64,000 nucleotides of DNA. It comes from CBDCYS01 sp965226245. GTDB lineage: Bacteria; Acidobacteriota; Terriglobia; Bryobacterales; UBA6623. The notes below the pieces were generated by a model. It searched no databases and was not told where the DNA came from. It saw nothing but the letters and a program-made list of their open reading frames with translations. Within the stretch, counting starts at the first letter, position 1. Each line of letters opens with the position of its first letter. Positions 1-7,961 of the stretch are shown here, one piece after another. The stretch lies in the NCBI GenBank assembly GCA_965226245.1, contig CBDDCL010000015.1:5270001-5334000 (forward strand). Direction: 5' to 3'. A program made the translations under genes and the position numbers.

Positions 1-286
1 TCACTTGCTGCCGACGAGCCGTGTTCGGATGGTCTCGGTGCTCCATAACAGACCATCTCATGAACTTCTCCACGGCTTCATTGAACGAGACCACCCGGCG
101 GGCCGTTCCCTCCACCACCTGTTTCCGATGGGCCTCCATCAGGGCAATTGCGGCGCCCTGGTTTGATACGGTGGCCTTTAAATCGGTGGTCTTCGCGTAG
201 GTTTGGCCGCGCACCTTGAAGCGGTAAGCCCAGCGATCCACTCCCCCTTTGCCTCGAACTCTCATTCCCCGCGCTTTGCTTGTCAT
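1..286 (-). CDS. Tyrosine recombinase (phage-type integrase), N-terminal part, runs off the window
   Basis: The minus strand is open from ATG 286 to the window edge, about 95 codons without a stop. The translation begins MTSKARGMRVRGKGG and continues with an arm-type DNA-binding segment (WAYRFKVRGQTY), then a core-binding-like helical segment (VVSFNEAVEKFMRW). That layout matches the N-terminus of lambda-type integrases that recognise arm sites; the catalytic R-H-R-Y part would lie to the left of base 1. An excisionase-like HTH gene lies just upstream in the same direction, the usual xis-int order. Together with the 5'-truncated gene on the right, this suggests the end of an integrated element. 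Family assignment is by eye; the protein is partial. Confidence 0.7.
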   Translation of the reverse strand, partial: MTSKARGMRVRGKGGVDRWAYRFKVRGQTYAKTTDLKATVSNQGAAIALMEAHRKQVVEGTARRVVSFNEAVEKFMRWSVMEHRDHPNTARRQQV

Positions 287-491
287 CTAGGAGTCTCCTC
301 AGCCAGCTGGCGAATTCTTCTTGCCCATAATAGATCGTTTGGCCGAGCCTGATGCAGGGAGGGCCTTCACCTTTGGCTCGCCACTTCCGAAGGGTCTCCC
401 GGCTTTTGCCCAAATGTCGGACTACCTCCGCCTCTGTGAGGAGAGCAGGAATCTCGGCAGATTTAGGACCATCAGCCATGGCCAGTCCCAA
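78..491 (-). CDS. Excisionase/MerR-like helix-turn-helix DNA-binding protein with unexplained C-terminal overlap
   Basis: Residues 17-67 form the small winged-HTH typical of excisionases: LLTEAEVVRHLGKSRETLRK, then RLGQTIYY and an EEFASWLRRLL tail. Such proteins bind att-site DNA or a promoter and direct excision; here it sits immediately upstream of the integrase on the same strand. ATG 479 is an alternative start. The frame runs on about 69 codons past the integrase start (286), and this tail is low-complexity Gly/Pro/Arg, typical of an out-of-frame read of the integrase. I suspect the true protein ends near the integrase ATG and that a nearby stop was lost by mutation or frameshift. The HTH part is secure; the tail is not. 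Confidence 0.6.
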   Translation of the reverse strand: MGLAMADGPKSAEIPALLTEAEVVRHLGKSRETLRKWRAKGEGPPCIRLGQTIYYGQEEFASWLRRLLDDKQSAGNESSRQRGSGSLGLPLQGARPNLREDHRFKGHRIKPGRRNCPDGGPSETGGGGNGPPGGLVQ

Positions 492-509
492 CGGCAGTCC
501 TGCTGCCGC

Positions 510-701
510 CTAAACGATGCGCTTCAAACAAACCGGGGCAACACTCCGTTGCCCACACCCAATGCAAACCGAGCCCTCGGATGGCTCCTCGGCCCCGCAG
601 GTCTCGCAGAATCGCCAATCGAGTTTGGCCGCTTCTTGCACGGCCTCCGCAACGACTGACTGGCCCTGGCGATGGCGGAGGCGAACCAAATAGCGAATCA
701 C
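510..701 (-). CDS. Small zinc-ribbon protein
   Basis: This 63-residue ORF starts with GTG at 701 and carries two CxxC pairs, CETCG and CIGCG, 12 residues apart in a classic zinc-ribbon arrangement. A basic N-terminus (MIRYLVRLRHRQ) precedes it. It lies directly upstream of the excisionase-like and integrase genes in the same orientation, so it is probably cargo or a regulator of the same element. No specific function can be assigned. The cysteine pattern makes it unlikely to be a shadow ORF, but expression is unproven. Confidence 0.45.
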   Translation of the reverse strand: MIRYLVRLRHRQGQSVVAEAVQEAAKLDWRFCETCGAEEPSEGSVCIGCGQRSVAPVCLKRIV

Positions 702-767
702 CTAGGGAGATCTCGTACTCATCCGCAGCTGGTCCTCTAACTGCACGTCAATGGATTCACTCCTCGA

Positions 768-1685
768 TTGGTGGCGCACCAATACAGGCGCACTCCCGAG
801 GCGTTCCAGAAAGCGATCGGGTTCTACGAGCAGGCGCTTGCCGAAGACCCCGACTATGCACTTGCCCACTCTGGGCTCGCCGACTGCCACACCCTTCTCG
901 GGTTTTATGGCGCGCTGCCGACAAAGGAGGCGGGGCCAAGAGCGGAGGCAGCCGCGTCGAAAGCTCTTGAAATCGACGCTGATCTGGCCGCCGCGCACGC
1001 TTCCATGGGAGCCGTCCATGCTTGTTACCATTGGGACTGGAAAGGGGCGGAACGCGCCTTCCGGCGAGCAATTGATCTGGACCCTTCCTACACGGTAGGC
1101 CATCTCTGGTACGGGATCCTCGCTCTGTTGCCCACCGGGCGTGTGGACGAAGCTCTTGCGGCCTGGAAGCGCGCCGCGGAGCTTGACCCCGTAACCCCAA
1201 TCGTAAACCTTGGTCCCGCCTTCATCCTGATCCTTCAGCGGCAACCCGACCGAGCCATTGAGGAACTCGGGAAGCTGTTTGAACTAGACCCGAATTTCCC
1301 CTGGCCACGCCTCTGTTTGGGCTGGGCGTACCTGCAGAAGGGCGACTACGACAGAGCGACAGCCGAGCTGGAGCAAGCGAATCTGCCTCCTTGGCGGGAC
1401 GCCCACCTGGGATACACGTACGCGGTTTCAGGCGAATCGGAGAAGGCCCGGAAACTGATCGAGGACCTACAAGCGGGTTCCCAGCCGGAACATCTCGTGC
1501 CTTATCATCTTGCGATAATTTACTTCGGTTTGGGAGAAACGGATAAAGCATTCGCGTGCCTAGACAAAGCGTGCGAAGCGCGAAGCTCGCAACTTTGGTG
1601 GATCAAGACTCTTCCCCAGCTTGACAGTGTGCGCTCCGACCCGAGATTCCAAGCCATTCTGCGCCGCATGAACCTGGCAGACTGA
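768..1685 (+). CDS. TPR-repeat protein, 5'-truncated
   Basis: The 305-residue product is made of tetratricopeptide repeats; examples are EQALAEDPDYALAHSGLADC, RRAIDLDPSYTVGHLWYG and GKLFELDPNFPWPRLCLGWA. It ends with a DSVRSDPRFQAILRRMNL-type motif that usually closes long TPR regulators in Acidobacteriota. In those proteins the TPR block follows a kinase, cyclase or TolB-N domain. Here nothing of that domain is present: the frame meets a stop at 738-740, and the only start is an unconvincing TTG at 768. The upstream DNA belongs to the integrase element, so the 5' part was probably lost on insertion or deletion. The remaining scaffold is intact, but expression is doubtful. Confidence 0.6.
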   Translation: MVAHQYRRTPEAFQKAIGFYEQALAEDPDYALAHSGLADCHTLLGFYGALPTKEAGPRAEAAASKALEIDADLAAAHASMGAVHACYHWDWKGAERAFRRAIDLDPSYTVGHLWYGILALLPTGRVDEALAAWKRAAELDPVTPIVNLGPAFILILQRQPDRAIEELGKLFELDPNFPWPRLCLGWAYLQKGDYDRATAELEQANLPPWRDAHLGYTYAVSGESEKARKLIEDLQAGSQPEHLVPYHLAIIYFGLGETDKAFACLDKACEARSSQLWWIKTLPQLDSVRSDPRFQAILRRMNLAD

Positions 1686-1695
1686 TCCGGACCCG

Positions 1696-1805
1696 ATGAC
1701 CGGCCAGACAATCTCCTACTACGGTTCGAGGGCGGGCAGTCTGACCGCGCGATCCACATCGTGGAAAACTGGTTCGCCGAGTTCCGCGACCGCGATCAGG
1801 ACTAA
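1696..1805 (+). pseudogene. Scar of a Ser/Thr kinase gene: first codons joined to last codons
   Basis: ATG 1696 begins MTGQTISYYG, which matches the start of the intact kinase at 7962 (MVGSTISHYK) and the scar at 4464 (MIGRTISHYK). Only about 50 bases later the sequence reads, in another frame, IHIVENWFAEFRDRDQD-stop, the C-terminus of the same kinase family (intact copy: IHIVQNWYEEFRDREQD). Almost the whole ~2.8-kb kinase gene is therefore missing between its two ends. The spacer repeat follows directly. This is read from the sequence; the deletion mechanism is inferred. Confidence 0.75.
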
Positions 1806-2014
1806 GTCCCCCGAAACGAACTAGATAGCGCCTGTGGGCCGATAACTGTTGATTAATCCCTTAACCACCAGCTAACGCCTGCCTGACGCCCTTTTCCGGG
1901 TCATAGGAAGAGCTGCAAACCCCTCGTCTATTGCGTTATCATGGCTTTGAACCGGATTACTGGTGGGAAGGCTTGTAATCACCAGGTATCCGCCAGGCGT
2001 TAAAATTGAGCCAC
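1806..2014 (+). repeat. Kinase-array spacer repeat, copy A
   Basis: About 205 bases shared with copies B (4254) and C (7753). Landmarks in order are GTCCCCCGAAACGAACTAG, CGATAACTGTTGATTAATC, TAGGAAGAGCTG, CCCCTCGTCTATTG and GGCTTGTAATCACCAG. The copy ends at TAAAAT (2001-2006), aligned with TACAAT in copies B and C and a plausible -10 element. The conserved CTGGTG...CACCAG arms could form a short hairpin. The copy leads directly into the sulfatase start, so that gene appears to sit behind a kinase promoter. Confidence 0.85.
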
Positions 2015-4125
2015 GTGCCCACTCGGACGATCAAGTATCGCAAGAGCCTGCAACGGTTCCAGTTCCCCGGCTTTGTCCTGCTCTTAGCGGCGATCTCGCC
2101 ACTATTGACGTTGACCACCTGTCAAAGCGGCCCCAGTCCGCTGACCGCCGAGGTCCCCCTGCACCTCGAAGACCACCTCGAGGCCGCCACCGTCGTCGGC
2201 TCCGAGGTGCCCGCCGATGTTCCGGTTCCCGTCGGGTGGCGCTTCGATGAGCCGCAGCCCGACTGGAAGCCCATCGTTCCCCTGCCACCAGCGATCAGGC
2301 CGGCGAAAGTATCGCGCACCGATGACAGTCTGCGAATCAGCCTCACGAAGGCCAACGATTACAAATCACCGTGGAACGACCGTCCGAACCTGAAGGGCGC
2401 CATCTACATTGATTTGCCCGACTGGCGGCGCGAAGAGTGGGGCGACATCTTAGTGCGGGCACGCTCTTCGGACAAGGTCGACGGAATCAGTATCGGATTC
2501 AATCTTCGAGAGAAAATCGGGCCCGAGCCATGGGATAGAAATCCGTTCCTGTTTGGGAGCCCCCCGTTCCGGTGATCCGGGACGGCTCGGAACAAACCTA
2601 CGTCATGCGCGCCGACTGGTCCATGGACTACTCGGAGCAGTGGGAGGGTCCTTGGCGTCAACTAGGCGTGGGGATTTGGTCCCACGAGCCGGTCAGCATC
2701 GACATTCTCTCGATAAGCGTCATCCCCAAGGAGGCACGCTACGCCAGCGCTCCGGTGGGAGTAAAAACCGAGGCCCGCGACCAGGCCCACCGCCGCACCC
2801 TTTACACCCATGCCCCGGCGAGGCTCGAATATCGCGTGCGCATCCCCCAGGATGGACGCCTGGATGTCGGCCTTGGCGTGCTGCGCAACGATGCCCCAGT
2901 GACCTTTCGAGTCACCGCCCATCCCGAAGGCCAAGGCATGAAGAACAACCGCAACGCGCCGCCGGAGCAAATACTGACCCTTCCCGAGCATCTGCACCGC
3001 GCCGGGTACCAGACAGCTTTGTTTACCTCCAACCCCAACGCCGCGACGATGAGCAACCTGGATCGTGGAGTGGACGTGTTGCGCGAAAAAAGTGTCGAGC
3101 CGACCTCACACTCGACCCGGGAACTCCACGCGGACTTCTGGAAGTGGCGCGGAGAGTACCGTGGCGAGCCTTACTGGGTGCACTTCCAGACTACGGACGT
3201 ACACGGCCCCCACAACCCTCCGGCCCCGTTTGCCGGCCTCTTTGTCAGTCCCGAGCGCCGCAAGATGCTGGACGAATGGGAGAAAAAGCTGAAGGCCACG
3301 AACCGCCGATGGGGTCCGTGGGGGGACGCCTTTGACAAGGCCGGCGTCGACCGCATCGCCTATTTCGACGGCAAGCGTGGCCTCTACGCCGAGGGCATGG
3401 CTCACCAGGACTATCAGATCGGCCGCCTGGTGGAACGGCTGAAGGCTACAGGCGAGTGGGAGAACACGCTGCTCATCATTGCTTCCGACCACGGTGCCTC
3501 GGCGGGCTCGCAGGATTATGCCATCGCCGTGATGGATCCCCTGCCTCCCCAGTGGACACCGCTGCTCCGGCCCGGGGTGACACGCATCCCGATGATCTTC
3601 GTCTGGCCGGGGCACATCGCTCCCGGGCAGCGTTTCCGAGAGCCGGTCTCGATGATCGACATGCTGCCGACCATTCTTGACCTCGCGGATCTTCCCATGC
3701 CCGAGGTGATGCAGGGGCAATCGCTGGTCCCCTTGCTGCTAGGCAAACAAGGCTGGGAACCGCGGCCCGTCATTTTCGATGAGTTCTACGAAGACGCGAA
3801 CACAGGCAAACTGCTGGGGCGGATCGAGGTGATCGACGGTCGCTGGGGGGCTTCGCTCGAGATCAACCAAGACCCGGAAAACGACGAGCGGCCCCAGAGA
3901 TTCCGTCGGCCTGTCCCGCTGCTCGTCTACGACCTCTGGAACGACCCCTACTGTCTCAAAAGCCTGCACGAGGACCGCCCTGACCTGGTGAAGAAGTACA
4001 CCGAGTTTCTGGAGGCGCAGTTCGAGGCGCACCAGTCACTGGCGCAACACTTCACCCGTGGCGAGGATTCGCCGCTTACACCCGAGCAGTTGCGGACCCT
4101 GCGGTCCCTGGGGTATATCCAATGA
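2015..4125 (+). pseudogene. Secreted sulfatase (alkaline phosphatase superfamily), frameshifted and lacking the active-site segment
   Basis: Two overlapping frames (to 2575 and from 2572) form one sulfatase. The N-terminus has a hydrophobic export segment (FPGFVLLLAAISPLL); the C-terminal half has IIASDHGASAGS, MIDMLPTILDLA and the closing LRTLRSLGYIQ typical of acidobacterial sulfatases. Two lesions are visible. A frameshift in a C-run at 2560-2566 ends the first frame; one extra C would restore SPPVPVIRDG. Near 2938 the beta-sandwich part (VTFRVTAHPEG) passes straight into NNRNAPPEQILTLPEHLHRA, omitting the stretch that normally carries the first metal ligands and the C/S-x-P-S-R formylglycine site. 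GTG 2015 aligns with the kinase start codon of the spacer repeats. It is probably inactive. Confidence 0.8.
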
Positions 4126-4129
4126 AGCG

Positions 4130-4253
4130 ATGTGGCCTTTCCGCCGCCACGGGCCATTTCGTTGTCCCGGAACAGATCGCCGAAGGCTCCCCGTCCGTGA
4201 TCCACATTGCCGAAAACTGGTACGCAGCGTTCCGCGACCGCGAGCAAGACTAA
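4130..4253 (+). pseudogene. Ser/Thr kinase C-terminal remnant
   Basis: Directly after the sulfatase stop, one frame reads GHFVVPEQIAEGSPSVIHIA and then ENWYAAFRDREQD-stop. This is collinear with the last ~35 codons of the intact kinase (RRFVLREPVAG, then IHIVQNWYEEFRDREQD). No other part of a kinase propeller is present upstream. The remnant is followed at once by spacer copy B, the same order as in the intact gene. Confidence 0.75.
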
Positions 4254-4463
4254 GTCCCTTGAAACAAACTAGTTAGCGCCTGTGGGCCGATAACTGTTGA
4301 TTAATCGCGTAACCACCATCAATCGTCCGTTCGAGGCCCTCCTCCGCGTCGTAGGAAGAGCTGAAAACCCCTCGTCTATTGAGTTACCATGGCCTTGGAC
4401 CGGATTGCTGGTGCGAAGGCTTGTAATCACCAGTAATCCGGTAGCGCTACAATCTAGCCGTCG
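4254..4463 (+). repeat. Kinase-array spacer repeat, copy B
   Basis: Collinear with copies A and C: GAAACAAACTAG, CGATAACTGTTGATTAATC, TAGGAAGAGCTG, CCCCTCGTCTATTGAG, GGCTTGTAATCACCAG, then TACAAT at 4448-4453 ten bases before the kinase ATG at 4464. Point differences are scattered along the copy, so it is an old duplication and not an assembly artefact. Confidence 0.85.
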
Positions 4464-4540
4464 ATGATCGGTCGAACCATATCCCACTACAAGGTCGCCG
4501 AGAAGCTCGGCGAGGGCAAATGGGTGTGGTTTACAAACGG
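4464..4540 (+). pseudogene. Ser/Thr kinase N-terminal remnant (glycine-rich loop)
   Basis: ATG 4464 reads MIGRTISHYKVAEKLGEG. After a one-base shift near 4515 the sequence continues in another frame as MGVVYKRR, together spelling the start of a protein kinase (compare VGRGGMGVVYKAE in the intact copy). Homology then stops and unrelated sequence leads to the secreted protein at 4623. With the tail at 7671 this brackets the secreted-protein gene with the two ends of a kinase gene. Confidence 0.75.
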
Positions 4541-4622
4541 CGATTCAGGGCCTCTCGCTCACGACCGTTTCTCAGACGCGCGCCTGAGCGTGGGTCGAAT
4601 AATCCTATGGGGAGGAAAACCC

Positions 4623-7600
4623 ATGCACCGTATGCCAGTGTTGACCGCCCTCGCGGCGGTCCTCGCTTCTTTTCTGATCGTGGACTGCTTGGAGGCGCAA
4701 ATTCCGCGGCGCTTCGGCACGATCACGTGCCAGGCGACCATTGACGAGATTCCGCGTCATCCGCTCGGGCTGACGAATCAGATCGGGACGATTCAGCTCT
4801 CGTGCACCAACGACGGCCGGACCCCGCCGGGCGCCGAGCGGGAGTTTCGCACGCACGTGATGGTTGACCTGATGGTCAGCCTGAACGCCAACATCGCCAA
4901 CCGCATCGATTTCGGCCAGGGCGAAGACGTTACTGACGCAGTGCTTGCCTTCGGCGGCGACGAGGACCCTGCCGGTGCTGACGCCGCGCTGGGTTCCTCC
5001 GTGGACGCGCGTTTCCCGCGGCCGCAGTACGGCCGCCTGGTGATGAGCAACGGCAAGATGACCCAAAGCGCGAAGCGCCTGGGCCTAGAACCTGTTCAAG
5101 GGACCGACATGGATACCATTCTCTTTTTCGGCGACGTGCCCTTTCCGGTTCCGTTCGCGCGGAACGGCGACTACCCCCGCTGCATGAGTTTTCGCGCCGA
5201 CGATCCAAACGGCTGCATGCCTTCCACGATCGACGTGGTGATTCGGAATCTGATTGCCTCGCCCAAAACCGCTACGCGCAAGGATCTGCTTGGCGCCTAC
5301 CTGCCTTCGCTTTCGGCATCTTCCGATCGGTTGCAGTTTCGCCCCGAGTCTCTGGAGCTGAGTCAAGTGTGCCGGCCCGTCCCGGCGGCTGTGCCCGGCC
5401 CTTGCAGCGGGCCCGCCCCGCCTACGGGCGCGCGGTCGTGCGGGACGTTTTGGTTCTTTGACACCAGCGACGAGGCTAATTTCGAGCTTTGCCTCAAGGT
5501 CTTGGATGACACGCGGGTCAATGACCGCTTCTGGGTGTTTGCCGCTGCAACAACCGACGTGGAATACACCCTGACCATTGACGATCTAGAGATCGGCCCG
5601 CGGCGGATCTTCAACCCAAATCCAGACGGAACCGGCGGTGAAATCGATCTGACTACATCTTTTCGTATCAGCGACGCTGAGCTCTTCGGACTTGAGCAAG
5701 ACGAGGACGACGCGGAAATAACCGAGGAGGACATCCGCCTTTTCTACGAAATCTTCTCACCCACGCCCGGGGCTCTTAGTGATGCGACTCTCACGGTCGC
5801 CCCCGCCCCAACCAGCACCATCAACATGGCTTCCGCCGACGCTCCGGTCCCGCGATACTTGGACATTCTGGGGCCGCCGCCCCTCGACATAGTGGAGCTA
5901 ATCGGCTCCTGCTCAACGGTCAACCTCTTCACGGGCGAGCCCGCCTGCGGCCCGTCGATTCGAAGCATCACCGACATCAGTTTCATCGAAGGAGACCTGG
6001 TCCGCAACGGCTTCTTCTCGGTGTTCCTGGCCGGCGCCCCGGCCGAAACGTTTTTCGCCGATTCGCTGCCGCTCGGCCAAACCGGTCCGATTCGCATCAA
6101 GATCACGCAGGGAACGACGACGGTCGAGGCGCTCGATGTCTTTTCGGACGGAAACCAATACAACGGCATCATCCCGAAGGACGCCCCGCTGGGTGAAGTC
6201 GACATTCGGCTTTGCATCGGCGATCAGGTAAGCCCGCCGTTCCCGGCGGTGATCGTGGAAAAGAAACCGCGCTTGTTCACGCTCGACGGCTTCGGCTCGG
6301 GCATGGGGGTTTTCCAGAAATTCGACGAGCAGCGCGTCCCCACGGTCCCTATTTTCACGGACGGTTTTGAGAGCGGCGACATTTCGGCCTGGGGGACGGG
6401 GCTGGGAACGTCGCCCAGCCGCAGCGACCGCAACGTGTCACCCGTCGAGAACTTTGCCGAGAGCAACAACGTGGAAGTGCGCGTAGGTGGCGTTCCCGCC
6501 GAGCAAATCTTCTATGCCGGACCCAACCCCAACTTCCCGGGGCTTGACCAATACAACATTCTGCCGTCGCCGGGCACCCCGCCAGGCTGCTTCGTACCCC
6601 TCGACATCGTCGTGAACGACTGCCCGCCGAGCAACTTCGTGGGGATACCGGTCTCACCCGACGGCGGGGCCTGCTTTGACCCGGTGAATCCTTATCTCGA
6701 GGACTCCGGCATGTGGCCCCGGGATATTGTTGATGTTCAATTGTTGCAAGCCATCGTGACGATCCCCACCGCGGACGGTAATCGGACGCAGGTGCGGGTC
6801 GAGCGGGCTCGCGCCGAGGCCGGCCAGTACAACTTCACGAACGTCAACCTGGGTGTCCACTACCCTTCGATGGGGACCTGCACGGCCTTCAACGGCGCTG
6901 GCTTGGATCAGGACGATGTGTTTCGCCGGCCGCCGCCGGTGGCGCTCGAAACTGGGGAATTCCGCCTGACTCGGCTCAGCCTGGGCGACACGGTTACTTT
7001 CGACAAATCGGATCCGGGCGTGGACACTTGGTCGCTTCAGCTCGACCCGGAAGAGGATCCGTTCTTCGTGTTTGATGACAATTACGCCCTCCAGCACACC
7101 GGGGGCCAAGAGGCGGACATTGCTCCGTTTGATTTCCGTTTCACAATTGGGTTCCGATTCGGGGGAGGGGCGCCCCCGCAGACTCAGCTGGGCGGCGTGG
7201 ACGCGGGCATTCCTTCTCATTCTCAGGCTTGGACGAATCAAGCAAGCTTCGGCCGCAAGACGGTGATTGGCCAAGACCTGACCCTCGAGTGGGATGGGAG
7301 CGGCATCGACCCGGCGAAGACGGCCATCACGATTACCGGGGTGAGCCTGGGCGAGAATCAAGTTGGGGGGTTCATTTGCACGGTGGATCCCACCTTGGGG
7401 ACGTTCACAGTGCCCGGGCGGCTGACAGCGAACATCCCGCGGACCCGCAACCCCAATGCCAATGTGCCGCGCGGAGGGCTGGCCATCGGTACCATCGGCA
7501 CGAAGGAGGGCCGCATTGTGATCGAACCGCTAGAGCAGGATGGCAAGCGGGCGTACATCGATTTTCAGCAGCGCGAGGTCCTCAACACGGTGTGGGATAC

Positions 7601-7625
7601 GTGCGCCTTTGCGACATGCCCGTAA
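4623..7625 (+). CDS. Large secreted protein with a Solibacter-type (TIGR03437-like) beta module
   Basis: I chose ATG 4623 because GGAGGAAAA lies 5-12 bases upstream and the product then starts with a clean signal peptide (MHRMPVLTALAAVLASFL, cleavage after EAQ). The in-frame codons back to 4464 are a kinase remnant. The mature ~975-residue protein has no catalytic motif I recognise. Around residues 444-650 the pattern VRVGGVPAEQIFYAG, then PGLDQYNI resembles the TIGR03437 domain of secreted Solibacter proteins, interrupted by an FTDGFESGDISAW motif. Many cysteines suggest disulfides. It is probably extracellular or surface-exposed. Kinase ends flank it on both sides, yet the frame is intact for 1,000 codons, so it is likely functional; the role is unknown. 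Confidence 0.75.
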   Translation: MHRMPVLTALAAVLASFLIVDCLEAQIPRRFGTITCQATIDEIPRHPLGLTNQIGTIQLSCTNDGRTPPGAEREFRTHVMVDLMVSLNANIANRIDFGQGEDVTDAVLAFGGDEDPAGADAALGSSVDARFPRPQYGRLVMSNGKMTQSAKRLGLEPVQGTDMDTILFFGDVPFPVPFARNGDYPRCMSFRADDPNGCMPSTIDVVIRNLIASPKTATRKDLLGAYLPSLSASSDRLQFRPESLELSQVCRPVPAAVPGPCSGPAPPTGARSCGTFWFFDTSDEANFELCLKVLDDTRVNDRFWVFAAATTDVEYTLTIDDLEIGPRRIFNPNPDGTGGEIDLTTSFRISDAELFGLEQDEDDAEITEEDIRLFYEIFSPTPGALSDATLTVAPAPTSTINMASADAPVPRYLDILGPPPLDIVELIGSCSTVNLFTGEPACGPSIRSITDISFIEGDLVRNGFFSVFLAGAPAETFFADSLPLGQTGPIRIKITQGTTTVEALDVFSDGNQYNGIIPKDAPLGEVDIRLCIGDQVSPPFPAVIVEKKPRLFTLDGFGSGMGVFQKFDEQRVPTVPIFTDGFESGDISAWGTGLGTSPSRSDRNVSPVENFAESNNVEVRVGGVPAEQIFYAGPNPNFPGLDQYNILPSPGTPPGCFVPLDIVVNDCPPSNFVGIPVSPDGGACFDPVNPYLEDSGMWPRDIVDVQLLQAIVTIPTADGNRTQVRVERARAEAGQYNFTNVNLGVHYPSMGTCTAFNGAGLDQDDVFRRPPPVALETGEFRLTRLSLGDTVTFDKSDPGVDTWSLQLDPEEDPFFVFDDNYALQHTGGQEADIAPFDFRFTIGFRFGGGAPPQTQLGGVDAGIPSHSQAWTNQASFGRKTVIGQDLTLEWDGSGIDPAKTAITITGVSLGENQVGGFICTVDPTLGTFTVPGRLTANIPRTRNPNANVPRGGLAIGTIGTKEGRIVIEPLEQDGKRAYIDFQQREVLNTVWDTCAFATCP

Positions 7626-7670
7626 GGCGCCGAGAGGAAAAGAAAACTGCCAAGAGCGAGTTTCCAGGCG

Positions 7671-7752
7671 CGTTATGGGAGAGGCTCCCGAACCATCGAT
7701 CCGCGTGGTCCAGAACTGCTTCACTGAATTCCGCCACCGCGAGCAGGACTAA
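7671..7752 (+). pseudogene. Ser/Thr kinase C-terminal remnant
   Basis: In a frame different from the secreted protein, the sequence reads MGEAPEPSIRVVQNCFTEF then RHREQD-stop. It aligns with the C-terminus of the intact kinase (PPSIHIVQNWYEEF, RDREQD). It begins about 45 bases after the secreted protein's stop and is followed directly by spacer copy C. Confidence 0.75.
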
Positions 7753-7961
7753 GTCCCCCGAAACGAACTAGATAGCCCCCCGGCTGCCGATAACTGTTGA
7801 TTAATCCCGTAACCACCAGTAATCCGCCGTCAGAGGTCTCCTCCCCGTCGTAGGAAGAGCTGAAATCCCCTCGTCTATTGAGGTATCATGGCCTTGAACC
7901 GGATTGCTGGTGGGAAGGCTTGTAATCACCAGGTATCTGCTAGCGCTACAATTTGACCGTC
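7753..7961 (+). repeat. Kinase-array spacer repeat, copy C
   Basis: Same ordered landmarks as copies A and B: GTCCCCCGAAACGAACTAG, CGATAACTGTTGATTAATC, TAGGAAGAGCTG, CCCCTCGTCTATTGAG, GCTGGTGGGAAGGCTTGTAA. This copy precedes an intact kinase gene and shows the repeat's native setting: a promoter-bearing spacer between tandem kinase paralogues. Confidence 0.85.
7947..7952 (+). promoter_or_regulatory. Putative -10 element of the kinase promoter (leaderless start)
   Basis: TACAAT lies 9 bases before the kinase ATG at 7962 and is conserved as TACAAT at 4448 and TAAAAT at 2001, each 8-10 bases before the start codon. No Shine-Dalgarno sequence fits between it and the ATG, so transcription would begin almost at the start codon. 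No convincing -35 hexamer is seen at 16-18 bp; TTGTAA lies 21 bp upstream. Confidence 0.4.

Noticed and set aside
7900..7935. Resemblance of the spacer word GGCTTGTAATCACCAG to eukaryotic Alu consensus
   Set aside because: Chance similarity of about 12 bases; the rest of the spacer and its context are clearly bacterial.
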